From positions 53,703 to 89,353 of the forward strand of contig DGXY01000103.1 of NCBI GenBank assembly GCA_002396885.1: a stretch of DNA of 35,651 nt, written 5' to 3'. The notes beneath the pieces were generated by a model that was not told the origin of the DNA, did not search any database, and was given only the letters and a program-made list of their open reading frames with translations. Below are positions 22,878 through 31,700 of the stretch, one piece after another. Each line of letters begins with the position of its first letter. The first letter of the stretch is position 1. Position numbers and translations under genes: made by a program. This DNA comes from Akkermansiaceae bacterium UBA5020 (GTDB lineage: Bacteria; Verrucomicrobiota; Verrucomicrobiia; Verrucomicrobiales; DEV007).

Positions 22878-25262
22878 ATGCGGACACCCCGTAACATTTC
22901 CCTCCTTTTCCAATCTCTCGCGGCCATGCTCGCGTTTGCCCCCGTCGCCGGACGGACGGCACCTCCATCTTCCGTCGTCTTTTCGCGGGACATCCTGCCG
23001 ATCCTCTCGGACGCCTGCTTCCAGTGCCACGGCCCCGATGCCAAGGAAGGCCGCAAAGGCGATCTGCGTCTCGATGATGAAGCCGACGCCAAACGCGACC
23101 GCGACGGCTATCGCGTCATTGCCGAAGGCCATCCCGATGCGAGCGAGTTGATCCGCCGCCTCGTCAGCGAAGATCCCGAGGAGCAGATGCCACCTCCAAA
23201 ACTGGGCCGTCCCCTTTCGCCAACCCAGATCGACACGCTGAAACGCTGGGTCGCCGAGGGAGGCCAATGGGGAAAACACTGGGCCTTTGAGCCGGTCGTT
23301 CGTCCCGCCGTGCCCGAAGGAGTCCATCCGATCGATGCCCTCGTGCAGCACGGACTCGATGCCGCCGGGATCAAGCCCAATCCTCCCGCCGATCCCGCGA
23401 CCTTGCTCCGTCGATTGTCCCTCGACCTGACCGGGCTGCCACCCGCGATGGCAATCGGTGATCAGTCAGCGGTAATCAGTGATCGGGAAAATCCGAATAC
23501 CGATCACCGATCACCGATCACCGACCACGATTGGTCTGCGATCATCGATAAACTCTTGGACAGCCCCCAATACGGCGAACGCATGGCCTGGGATTGGCTG
23601 GAGGCGGCGCGCTACGCCGACTCGAACGGCTATCAAGGCGACAATGAACGGACGATGTGGCCGTGGCGCGACTGGGTCGTGAAGGCCTTCAACGAAAACC
23701 TGCCCTACGACCAGTTCACGATCTGGCAACTCGCCGGCGACCTTCTGCCGCAGGCCAACCCTGACCAGATTCTCGCGACCGGCTTCAACCGCAACCACAT
23801 GATCAATGGCGAGGGCGGCCGCATCGCCGAGGAAAACCGCGTCGACTACGTGATGGACATGTCGGAGACGATGGGCACGGTCTGGCTCGGCCTGACGCTG
23901 AATTGCTGCCGCTGCCACGATCACAAATTCGATCCCCTCACCCAAGAGGATTACTACCGCTTCACCGCCTTTTTCAACCAGACCCCGGTGACGGGAGGAG
24001 GGGGAAATCCGCAGACGCCACCCGTGCTCGAGATCGCCCCGCCCGACGCCATCGCCGCGCGCGATGCCGTGAGGAAAGAACGGAACGAAGCCAAGGGCCG
24101 CGCCGACAAAGCCGCCGAGGCGGAAAAGGCTGCCCTGACCGACGCTTTCAACACCGCCGAAGCCAATCTGAAGTCGCTCGACGCGGCCATCCCGAAAGTG
24201 ATGGTCATGGCTGATCAAAAAGAGCCGCGCAAAACCTTCCTCCTCGACCGCGGACTCTACAACGCGCCTGGACGGGAGGTCACCGCCGGCGTTCCTCCCG
24301 TGCTCCTTCCCGCGCCCGATGCGGCGAACCGGCTTGACCTCGCCCGCTGGCTCGTCGCTCCCGGGCATCCCCTCACCGCCCGCGTCGCGGTGAACCGGAT
24401 CTGGCAGATGCTCTTTGGGATCGGGCTCGTGAAGACGGCCGAGGATTTCGGCATCCAGGCCGAATACCCGCAGCAACGTGAGTTGCTCGACTGGCTCGCC
24501 GCCGAGTATGTCGCCTCGGGCTGGGACACCAAGGCGCTCATCAAAACGATCGTCACGAGCGAGACCTACCGCCGCTCTTCCGCGATCGAATCGCCCTCAG
24601 ACTTCGAACGCGATCCGGCGAACCGGCTTCTCGCCCGCGGGGCGCGCTTCCGCATGCCCTCGTGGATGATCCGCGACCAGGCCCTCGCCGCCTCCGGCTT
24701 GCTCGATCGCACTCTCGGCGGGGCGTCTGTCTATCCCTACCAGCCCGCCGGGATCTGGGACGAGGCGACCTTCGGGAAAAAGACCTACACCGAGAGCCGT
24801 GGCGGAGATCTACATCGTCGCAGCCTCTACACCTTCTGGCGGCGCATTGTGGGTCCCACCGAGTTTTTTGACACCGCGAAAAGACAGGTCTGCGAGGTGA
24901 ATCCGCTGAGGACGAATACCCCGATGCACGCGCTGACGACCCTCAACAGTCCCACCTACGTCGAGGCGGCCCGCTTTCTCGCCGACGGGGTGCTGCGCTC
25001 GCATCCTGACGAAACCACACGATTGGATGCCATCGGCGTCCGTCTCCTCGCCCGCAAGCCCGCTCCCGCGGAACTCGCGGTGTGGCAACGCAGCCTCGAG
25101 CGAGCCCGGGGAGCCTTTCAAAAGGATCCCGCCGCCGCCACGAGCCTGCTCGCGACCGGAGCGAAACGATCCGAGCCCGGACTCGATCCCGCGGAGCACG
25201 CCGCCTGGACCGCGCTTTGTTTGAATCTGCTGAATCTCGACGAGACCCTGACAAAAGAATAA
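22878..25262 (+). CDS. PSCyt1/DUF1549/DUF1553 (PSD1) secreted cytochrome-like protein
   Basis: A 794-residue exported protein of a family found mainly in Planctomycetes and Verrucomicrobia. After a signal peptide come the PSCyt1 heme motif CFQCH (Cys47-His51) with KGDLRLDD, a DUF1549 region (LLRRLSLDLTGLPP, then YGERMAWDWLEAARYADSNGYQ), a second CxxCH (CCRCH, Cys343-His347, followed by DHKFDPLTQEDYY), a charged helix (about 395-435), and DUF1553 (RLDLARWLVAPGHPLTARVAVNRIWQMLFG through NPLRTNTPMHALTTLNSPTYVEAAR). The molecular function is not established. Residues 193-216 are encoded by a palindromic repeat (23455-23524) in the loop that normally follows GLPP. It forms an operon with the downstream DUF1501 gene. 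Confidence 0.93.
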   Translation: MRTPRNISLLFQSLAAMLAFAPVAGRTAPPSSVVFSRDILPILSDACFQCHGPDAKEGRKGDLRLDDEADAKRDRDGYRVIAEGHPDASELIRRLVSEDPEEQMPPPKLGRPLSPTQIDTLKRWVAEGGQWGKHWAFEPVVRPAVPEGVHPIDALVQHGLDAAGIKPNPPADPATLLRRLSLDLTGLPPAMAIGDQSAVISDRENPNTDHRSPITDHDWSAIIDKLLDSPQYGERMAWDWLEAARYADSNGYQGDNERTMWPWRDWVVKAFNENLPYDQFTIWQLAGDLLPQANPDQILATGFNRNHMINGEGGRIAEENRVDYVMDMSETMGTVWLGLTLNCCRCHDHKFDPLTQEDYYRFTAFFNQTPVTGGGGNPQTPPVLEIAPPDAIAARDAVRKERNEAKGRADKAAEAEKAALTDAFNTAEANLKSLDAAIPKVMVMADQKEPRKTFLLDRGLYNAPGREVTAGVPPVLLPAPDAANRLDLARWLVAPGHPLTARVAVNRIWQMLFGIGLVKTAEDFGIQAEYPQQRELLDWLAAEYVASGWDTKALIKTIVTSETYRRSSAIESPSDFERDPANRLLARGARFRMPSWMIRDQALAASGLLDRTLGGASVYPYQPAGIWDEATFGKKTYTESRGGDLHRRSLYTFWRRIVGPTEFFDTAKRQVCEVNPLRTNTPMHALTTLNSPTYVEAARFLADGVLRSHPDETTRLDAIGVRLLARKPAPAELAVWQRSLERARGAFQKDPAAATSLLATGAKRSEPGLDPAEHAAWTALCLNLLNLDETLTKE
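23455..23524. repeat. 70-nt palindromic element read in frame inside the PSD1 gene
   Basis: Arm 23455-23486 pairs with arm 23493-23524 at 25 of 32 positions around a 6-base loop (GAAAAT). The right arm holds three head-to-tail copies of CCGATCA; the left arm is a diverged inverse. It is translated without interruption as about residues 193-216, including DHRSPITDH, a low-complexity peptide unlike the flanking domain. It lies in the variable loop between GLPP and the next DUF1549 helix. Its core differs from the CAGG-type elements at 3060 and 4625, so it is a separate family. Confidence 0.85.
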
Positions 25263-25275
25263 TTTCGTGTCGATC

Positions 25276-26742
25276 ATGAGTTCCTGGCACCTCCTCGACC
25301 CAGCGTCACCGGCCCCGTTGCGCGATCACCAGCTCGCGATGAACCGCCGGCAGTTCTTCGGACGCACCGCGACCGGGCTCGGCACGGCCGCGCTCGCATC
25401 GCTGCTGGATCGTGAGAATGGGCTGGCGGCCGGGTCTCCCAATATCGCGCCAAAGGCGAAACGCATCATTTACCTCTTCCAGAACGGCGGCCCCACCCAC
25501 GTCGATCTTTTCGACTACAAACCGCGCCTTCAGAAGGTCCACGGCAAACCGGTGCCGGATGGTTATCTCGGCGGAAAGCGCTTCAGCACGATGACGGGCG
25601 ACCCCAGCGGCAAGCTCATGCTGCAGCCCGTCGAGCCTTTCCAACAACACGGTCAATCGGGCGCCTGGGTCAGCGCCTTCATGCCACACACCGCCGCGAT
25701 CGCCGACGAGCTTTGTTTCGTGAAGAGCCTCCACACCGACGCGATCAACCACGCTCCGGCAATCTCCTTTCTCCTCAGTGGTGCCCAGATCCCGGGGCGC
25801 CCGACGATGGGCGCGTGGTTGAATTACGGACTTGGCTCCTCTTCGGAAGACCTGCCCGGCTTTGTCGTGATGACTTCGGTGAGCAAGGGCACCTCCTGCG
25901 GCCAGATCTTCTACGATTTCTACTGGGGCTCGGGCTTTTTGCCGACGCGTTTCCAAGGGGCGAAATTCCGCGGGAGCCGGGACCCGGTGCTCTATCTGAA
26001 CAATCCCGACGGACTCTCGCCCGAGCTGCGCCGCGGTCTCCTCGACGATCTCGCCGAGTTGAACGAAATGAAATTCCGCGCTGTCGGCGATCCCGAGATC
26101 GAAACGCGCATCGCCCAATACGAGATGGCCTACCGGATGCAGACGAGCGTGCCGGACCTGACCGATCTTTCCGACGAGCCCGAGCACGTCCTCGCAATGT
26201 ATGGCCCCCAGGTGCGCGAGCCGGGCACCTTCGCCTACAACTGCCTGATGGCTCGCCGCCTCGCCGAGCGCGGGGTGAATTTCATCCAGTGCATGCACGC
26301 TGGCTGGGACCAGCACAACAGCCTCACCACCGAGCTCTACACCCAGTGCCGCGACACGGATCAGCCAAGCGCGGCTCTCGTCCGCGATTTGAAAATGCGC
26401 GGCCTCCTCGAGGACACCCTCGTGATCTGGGGTGGCGAATTCGGCCGCACCCCCTTCATCCAGGGCGATCTCGCCAACCGCGAACGCTGGGGGCGCGATC
26501 ACCATCCCTACGCCTTCACCGTCTGGATGGCGGGCGGCGGAGTGAAACCAGGGATCTCCTATGGTGCCTCGGACGATCTCGGCTTCAACGCGGTCGAGAA
26601 TCCCGTCCACGTCCACGACCTGCAAGCCACGATTCTGCACTTGTCAGGGATCAACCACGAGCAGCTCACCTACCGCTTCCAGGGCCGCTACTTCCGGCTC
26701 ACCGACGTGCACGGACATGTCGTCAAACCGATCCTGGCGTGA
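25276..26742 (+). CDS. DUF1501 family protein, Tat-exported
   Basis: A 488-residue DUF1501 protein, a family related in fold to sulfatases and alkaline phosphatases that accompanies PSD1 genes in PVC genomes. It has a twin-arginine-type signal starting at MNRRQFFGRTATGLGTAALASLL (residues 22-44) after a 21-residue leader, then IIYLFQNGGPTHVDLFDYKP with possible metal ligands, SLHTDAINHAPA, the HAGWDQHN segment, LEDTLVIWGGEFGRTPF, and GRDHHPYAFTVWMAGGGVK. ATG at 25276 was chosen; GTG at 25267 is in frame. It follows the PSD1 gene by 13 bases and its 3' end overlaps the convergent DUF502 gene by 20 bases. Its activity is not known. Confidence 0.93.
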   Translation: MSSWHLLDPASPAPLRDHQLAMNRRQFFGRTATGLGTAALASLLDRENGLAAGSPNIAPKAKRIIYLFQNGGPTHVDLFDYKPRLQKVHGKPVPDGYLGGKRFSTMTGDPSGKLMLQPVEPFQQHGQSGAWVSAFMPHTAAIADELCFVKSLHTDAINHAPAISFLLSGAQIPGRPTMGAWLNYGLGSSSEDLPGFVVMTSVSKGTSCGQIFYDFYWGSGFLPTRFQGAKFRGSRDPVLYLNNPDGLSPELRRGLLDDLAELNEMKFRAVGDPEIETRIAQYEMAYRMQTSVPDLTDLSDEPEHVLAMYGPQVREPGTFAYNCLMARRLAERGVNFIQCMHAGWDQHNSLTTELYTQCRDTDQPSAALVRDLKMRGLLEDTLVIWGGEFGRTPFIQGDLANRERWGRDHHPYAFTVWMAGGGVKPGISYGASDDLGFNAVENPVHVHDLQATILHLSGINHEQLTYRFQGRYFRLTDVHGHVVKPILA

Positions 26743-27430
26743 GAGGATCCGCCCGCGGCGTTTCGTAGGTGACGGTCTCAGGCGCGATCGCCCCGCCCGA
26801 CACGATGAAGGCCATCGCCTCGTCCATGGTCCAGTCGGTCGAGACGACGTTTTCGATCGGCACGATCTCGAGGTAACCCGAGGTGGGATTGGGCGTCGTC
26901 GGGACATAGACCGCAGCGAGCTCGCGGCCCGTCGTCTTGTCGCGCATCGTCCTGGTGACGAGTCCTACGGTCTTCATTTCGGAGGAGGGAAAATTGATGA
27001 GCACGACCCGCTGCACGTTGCCTTTGGGTTGATCACCCAGGACCGTGATGAGCTTTTTCACCGATCCGTAGATCGTCTTGACGAAGGGAATGCGGCGGAA
27101 GAGCGCCTCGAAGAGTTGGAAGAGTCGTCGCCCGATGAAGTTGGTCGTGAACCAGCCGAGAAAGACAAGAAAGAGAAGGACGAGACCCACGCTGACGAGG
27201 GAAAGCGTCGTTTTGCTGTCAAGAATCTCCACGACGAAGGGATACTCGGGACCAAAACGCTCGGCGAGGGTCCGGAAGACCGGCGTGCCGATCTCGGAGA
27301 GCGTTCTGAACAGAAACGAGAGCACCAGCCACGTGATCCACAGCGGGATGATCGCGACGAGCCCGGTGAAAAAATAGCGGCGAAGGAAATTGGAATTCCG
27401 GGGCGCGTTGGGTGCGGGCGTCTCTTGCAT
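26723..27430 (-). CDS. DUF502 family membrane protein
   Basis: A 235-residue inner-membrane protein of the DUF502 family. It has an N-terminal hairpin of two membrane helices (about 17-44, FFTGLVAIIPLWITWLVLSFLF; about 76-100, LSLVSVGLVLLFLVFLGWFTTNFIG), the family's IPFVKTIYGSVKKL segment, then a soluble region with VVLINFPSSEMKTVGLVTR and AVYVPTTPNPTSGYLEIVP. The longer open frame to 27721 overlaps the divergent gene; ATG at 27430 fits the family start. The last 20 bases overlap the 3' end of the convergent DUF1501 gene. Its function is unknown. Confidence 0.9.
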   Translation of the reverse strand: MQETPAPNAPRNSNFLRRYFFTGLVAIIPLWITWLVLSFLFRTLSEIGTPVFRTLAERFGPEYPFVVEILDSKTTLSLVSVGLVLLFLVFLGWFTTNFIGRRLFQLFEALFRRIPFVKTIYGSVKKLITVLGDQPKGNVQRVVLINFPSSEMKTVGLVTRTMRDKTTGRELAAVYVPTTPNPTSGYLEIVPIENVVSTDWTMDEAMAFIVSGGAIAPETVTYETPRADPLTPGSV

Positions 27431-27511
27431 GGGTCGGATTCGATCACGTTTCCACACGGAATGTGCCGCGACAAGTCGCCGCGAAGGGAAGGCAACCCGC
27501 CGGATTTTGCC

Positions 27512-27540
27512 TTGAATCGGCCTAAAACCTGCCCTACCTC
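27512..27540 (+). promoter_or_regulatory. Candidate promoter upstream of the Cys/Lys-rich membrane protein gene
   Basis: TTGAAT (27512-27517) and TACCTC (27535-27540) are 17 bases apart in the 129-base divergent gap, giving a predicted transcript start near 27547, about 13 bases before the ATG at 27560. The short leader would suit non-Shine-Dalgarno initiation. The -10 match is only partial. Confidence 0.3.
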
Positions 27541-27559
27541 GACAGATCCCTTTCCTTAC

Positions 27560-28186
27560 ATGAGCGACCCGACGCCCAACGAACCGAATCCCGGCATGCC
27601 TTCCGGCATCCCTGCCCCGCCTCCGCCGCGGCCAAACATCAAGGATCCCCGCGAGGCAGGTCCGACCTACGGGACAGATTTGAAGGGCAAGAAGAAGAAG
27701 AAGAAATCCGAGCGCACCCACCCGACCGACGTCTATCCACCGCTCAAGAAACGTCGCGGATGTGGCGGTTGTTGCGGCTGTCTCGGCGGCTTCGCGGCTC
27801 TCGCCCTACTCCTCCTCGTGGCAGGCGCGGTGGTGATCGGCTGGTATGGCCCGGGGCGTTATGTCTCGGAAGGCTACAAGGTCGTCAATCTCGAAAGCGC
27901 CGAAGCGAGTGTCGATGCGGCCCCAACCGAGCCGACCTTCTACATCGCTCCGGGCAAGCTGCACTACTCCGCCCCGGTCACCAACGTGCCGGTCGCCTTC
28001 GTCGGGCGCGAACTCACGATCGAGGGTGACTTTCTCGACGCCGCCTCGATCACCGGAGTGAAGGTGACCGTCACCAAAACGTCCCGCTTCGCAAAAGACC
28101 TCGAGGTCATCGCGGCCGAGTTCACCGATCTGGGAATGACCCTGAAAGGCGACTTGACCGGACGAGTCATCAAGAATTTACCCTGA
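27560..28186 (+). CDS. Hypothetical single-pass membrane protein with poly-Lys and Cys cluster
   Basis: A 208-residue protein I do not recognise. It has a Pro-rich N-terminus (PAPPPPRP, 19-25), a seven-residue stretch KGKKKKKK (about 42-49), a basic KKRR, the cysteine cluster CGGCCGC (Cys68, 71, 72, 74) directly before one membrane helix (about 77-96), and a soluble C-terminal domain of about 110 residues, probably periplasmic, with a beta-rich look (VNVPVAFVGRELTIEGDF). The basic side before the helix predicts a cytoplasmic N-terminus. The long open frame extends upstream to 26561 but is only shadow coding; ATG at 27560 was chosen because it lies just after a candidate promoter. It precedes OsmC by 25 bases and may be co-transcribed with it. 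Confidence 0.75.
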   Translation: MSDPTPNEPNPGMPSGIPAPPPPRPNIKDPREAGPTYGTDLKGKKKKKKSERTHPTDVYPPLKKRRGCGGCCGCLGGFAALALLLLVAGAVVIGWYGPGRYVSEGYKVVNLESAEASVDAAPTEPTFYIAPGKLHYSAPVTNVPVAFVGRELTIEGDFLDAASITGVKVTVTKTSRFAKDLEVIAAEFTDLGMTLKGDLTGRVIKNLP

Positions 28187-28211
28187 CAAACACCCCACCC
28201 CCATCCCCCCC

Positions 28212-28622
28212 ATGGTCGAAATCAATGCCGTCTACGAAGGCAACCTCCGCTGCTCCGCCACCCACGGTCCCTCTGGCTCGAAGATCGAGACCGACGCCCC
28301 CGTCGACAACTGCGGCAAGGGTGAACGTTTCTCCCCCACCGATCTCGCCGCGTCCTCGCTCGGCCTCTGCATGATGACGATCATGGGCATCTATGCCGAG
28401 AAGAACGGGGTCGACCTGGGCCGCACCACCGCCCGCGTCCTCAAGGAAATGACTGCCGAGCCGCCCCGGCGCATCGCCAAGCTCACCGTCGAGATCGCGG
28501 TGCCGCTGTCGGGCGATCATCCCCGCCGCGAGGCGATCGAGCGGGCCGCGATGAGCTGCCCCGTCTTCCTCAGCCTCCATCCCGAGATCGAGAAAGACGT
28601 GCATTTTTCCTGGAACGCCTGA
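28212..28622 (+). CDS. OsmC family protein
   Basis: A 136-residue OsmC/Ohr-superfamily protein. The two redox cysteines expected in peroxidase members are present: Cys53 in SSLGLCMMTIMG and Cys116 in AAMSCPVFLSLHPE. The GKGERFSPTDLAAS segment before the first cysteine is the usual conserved stretch. Such proteins reduce organic hydroperoxides using the cysteine pair, in the cytoplasm. The ATG follows a very C-rich leader (ACCCCCATCCCCCC) and lacks a Shine-Dalgarno sequence. It follows the unknown membrane protein by 25 bases; tamB starts 101 bases downstream. OsmC and Ohr cannot be firmly separated by eye. Confidence 0.93.
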   Translation: MVEINAVYEGNLRCSATHGPSGSKIETDAPVDNCGKGERFSPTDLAASSLGLCMMTIMGIYAEKNGVDLGRTTARVLKEMTAEPPRRIAKLTVEIAVPLSGDHPRREAIERAAMSCPVFLSLHPEIEKDVHFSWNA

Positions 28623-28723
28623 CCGGAATTAGCCCATCGGGGCCATCGCACCCGCCTTGCCTTCCGGCGAATGTGGCGTTCAGTAAATGATCAAGGGGAA
28701 CAAAGTTTCTCCGACGATCCTCC

Positions 28724-31700
28724 ATGCTCGAATTCGAAGAGGGCCCGCCCGCGCGAGATACCGAAGCCGTCCCCCCGACCACCGATCGGAAACGGCCCGG
28801 TTGTCTCGTGAGTGTGCTCGTGATTTTCCTGGTCCTCGTGCCGATCGCACTAGCGATCCTGAATGGGCCGGGCTTCCGCGCGATCGCCCGATTCGGCGGG
28901 TTGAAGGCCGCCGCCTCCCAGGGTATCACGGGGAACTTCCTCATCGATGGATCGCTCTGGTCGGGTTTCTCGCTGCGGGAGATCGATCTCACGGATGGCT
29001 CGAAGGACGGCCTCTCGATCCGGATCGAGGGGGTGAGCCTCGACTACCGCGGATGGGGTCTCGTCACCGGGGCGACGAAATACGACTGGCTCGACTCCGT
29101 GCACCTTGGCAAAGCCGAGATCCGCCTGAAACTGCCCGATCCAGAACAGCCTAACAAACCCGCCAAAGCGAAGAAGCCTCGCGAACCCGGGGAGCAGCCC
29201 GACACTTTCAATCCCCTCTGGAATCTCCTCGCCGCCGAGCTCCGCATCGACGACCTGACCCTGTCCATTCAACAAGGTGACCGGGTCACCTCGGTGGAGT
29301 CGCTCCACGTATACCTCCCGGGCGGAGGCGACGGCTCTCTGAAACTCGACCGTTTGTCGCTGCCCGGGCAAAAGCCCCTCGAGGGAGTCGATGCGGTCGT
29401 GAGCAAGGGCGAACACCGCTTGACCCTCGGTCCTCTTTCCCTGCTCGGATATGCGGAATTGCAGTCCCTCGCCGTGGCCGAGGCGACTCCTGGTGAATAC
29501 ACCGTCGACGCCGCGCTTGGAGTGGCGGGTGGCGCTCTCGATCTCGCGCTCAAAGTCCCGCACCGGGCGCCACTCGACCTGAAGCTCGGCCTGCGACGGG
29601 GCACGCGCCTCTCGCTCGACCAAATTCCCCTGCCGGGTTCGAAACTGCACGGGGAGGTCACCGACCTCGATCTGACCTTCGCCGGCGACCCAGCGAAGCC
29701 ACCGACCTGGAAAATCGATGGGAAGGTCGTCGCCGCTAAGACGGGCTGGGACAATGTATCCACGGACTCCCTCCTCCTCCTCGTTCGCGAAAACAGACTC
29801 AGTCTCGAGGTCGCCCGGGGGCAGGCGACGGTGCAGGTCGAGGCTGCCGCTCCCCTCGCGAACGCGGCGACGGCAGCGGACCTCGCGGCCGTACCCATGC
29901 AGTTCGTCGTGAAAGCCTCCGTCCCCGACCTCCGCGCCACGGCGGAGGATTTTGGGAAGGAGCTTCCCCTCGCCGGTTCGATCCAACTCGACGCCCGCGA
30001 TTTCCAGCTCGCCGGTGGCAAGATCACGACCGGGAATCTGTTGATCGAGACACAGGGGCTCGCCTGGGATGGCATCGCCCTTTCGGGAGGGCAGGTCGCC
30101 GCCCATGTCGAGCGGGAAAACTTCGTCCGCCTCGCCATCGATCTCGGGCTCGACGAGACGAATCTCGTGCATGTCGCCGGCACGGTCGACGCGACCGCAA
30201 AACGCTACGAGGCCGAGGCCACGGTCGCGCTCGATACGACGGGCCGACTCGGTGAGGTCCTGCGCGATCTGAAGAAAGAGTCCTTTTCCGGCGTCGTTGG
30301 CCTGAGCTGGAAAGGTCACGGCAGCTTTGGCCCCGAGGGGCATGGCGGGGCTGCCAAAATCGATCTTCGCGCCCTCAAAATCGGCGAAGGCACGCCCCTC
30401 GATGGCACGCTCGCGGCGAACTACGAGGACAAGACTGCCACGCTCGAATCCCTCGCCCTCACGGCCGGGGACGTCTCCCTGGGTGGCTCGGGAGCCTGGG
30501 ACGGGGAAACGGTGCGCCTGCCCGATTGGAAACTGACCCGGGGCGATCGGAATCCCCTGACCCTAGCGGTGGAACTGCCCTTCAAGCCCGGGACCGAAGG
30601 CGGTTTCCTGGCCCAGTCGACCCCGCTTTCGCTCGATCTCGCGCTCGATCAACTCAACCTTGAAGAGATCACACGCTTTTTTGCCGCCGCCCCGCCGGTT
30701 GCAGGGAAACTGAATGGCTCGGTCAAGGCCGGTGGTTCCTTCACCGACCTCCAGCTCGCGAGCCAACTCGATTTCCACCCCGAGGCGAAGACGCCCACCG
30801 GCCCCACCACCACCCCGGTCGAAGCGGCGGCAAAAACCGCCCCTCCGACCACCGCCCCGCAAGCCACCGTCGATCTCGCCCTGCGGGGCGACGTCGATGT
30901 CCCGGCCTCATGGGAGATGGACCTCGAAACCGTCGTCTCCGGGCTGCAATTCCAAGGAATGGCCCTGCAGAACATCTCCCTCACCGCCGCGACCGACCGC
31001 GAGCAGGCCGACCGACCGCTTCTCGCGCGGGTGCGCTTTGATCAATCCGAGACCCTCCTTGACGCGACCGCGCGCCTCGATTTGGCCGGAGCCAAAACAC
31101 TCGCCGATCTCGCGGGGGTGCCGATCCTCGCCGACGCCTCACTCGAGATCAGCAATGTCGCGACCCTCTTGAGCGATTTCGCCCCGCCGAAGCTGAAAAG
31201 CTTGCCGCTTTCCGGAGCGCTCTCCGCCTCGGTCGCGGGACTGCGGATCGAGAAGGGCTCGCTCACCGACGGAAAGGTCTCGGTGAATTCCAAGAATTTC
31301 ACAGTCGAGTCCGAGGTCTTCGATACGATCGATCTCGCGGTGACCATTCCCCGTCCCGACGAACTCGAGACGGCCCTCATCGTCGCCCTCGACGACGCGA
31401 GCCGGATCGAGGGCAAAGGCGGCTTTCATCTGAAGGAAAAACGCTACGAGGGAGCCCTCGCCCTCCAGGCTGACCTTGTCTCGAAGTCGAGCCGGCTGCG
31501 AAGCCTCCTCGCCGGTCGTCCCATGGCCGAACTCCTCCCCGGGAAAACGTCGCTGGAATGGCAAGGCCGTGGTCGACTCCCCGACCAGGATCATGCGGGC
31601 ACGCTGAAGCTCGATGCCGACGCTCTGCGCCTCGCGGGCGGGGCCGAACCCATCCACCTCGATCTCGCGGGCAGCTACACCGCGACCTCGGCCGATTTCC

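Noticed and set aside
22737..23351. Long N-terminal extension of the DUF485 frame
   Set aside because: DUF485 proteins are about 100 residues and the extension lies antisense to the PSD1 gene; the ATG at 22736 fits.
26561..27559. N-terminal extension of the Cys/Lys-rich protein frame by 333 codons
   Set aside because: This part lies over the end of the DUF1501 gene and antisense to DUF502 and reads as highly charged shadow sequence; the ATG at 27560 is the sensible start.
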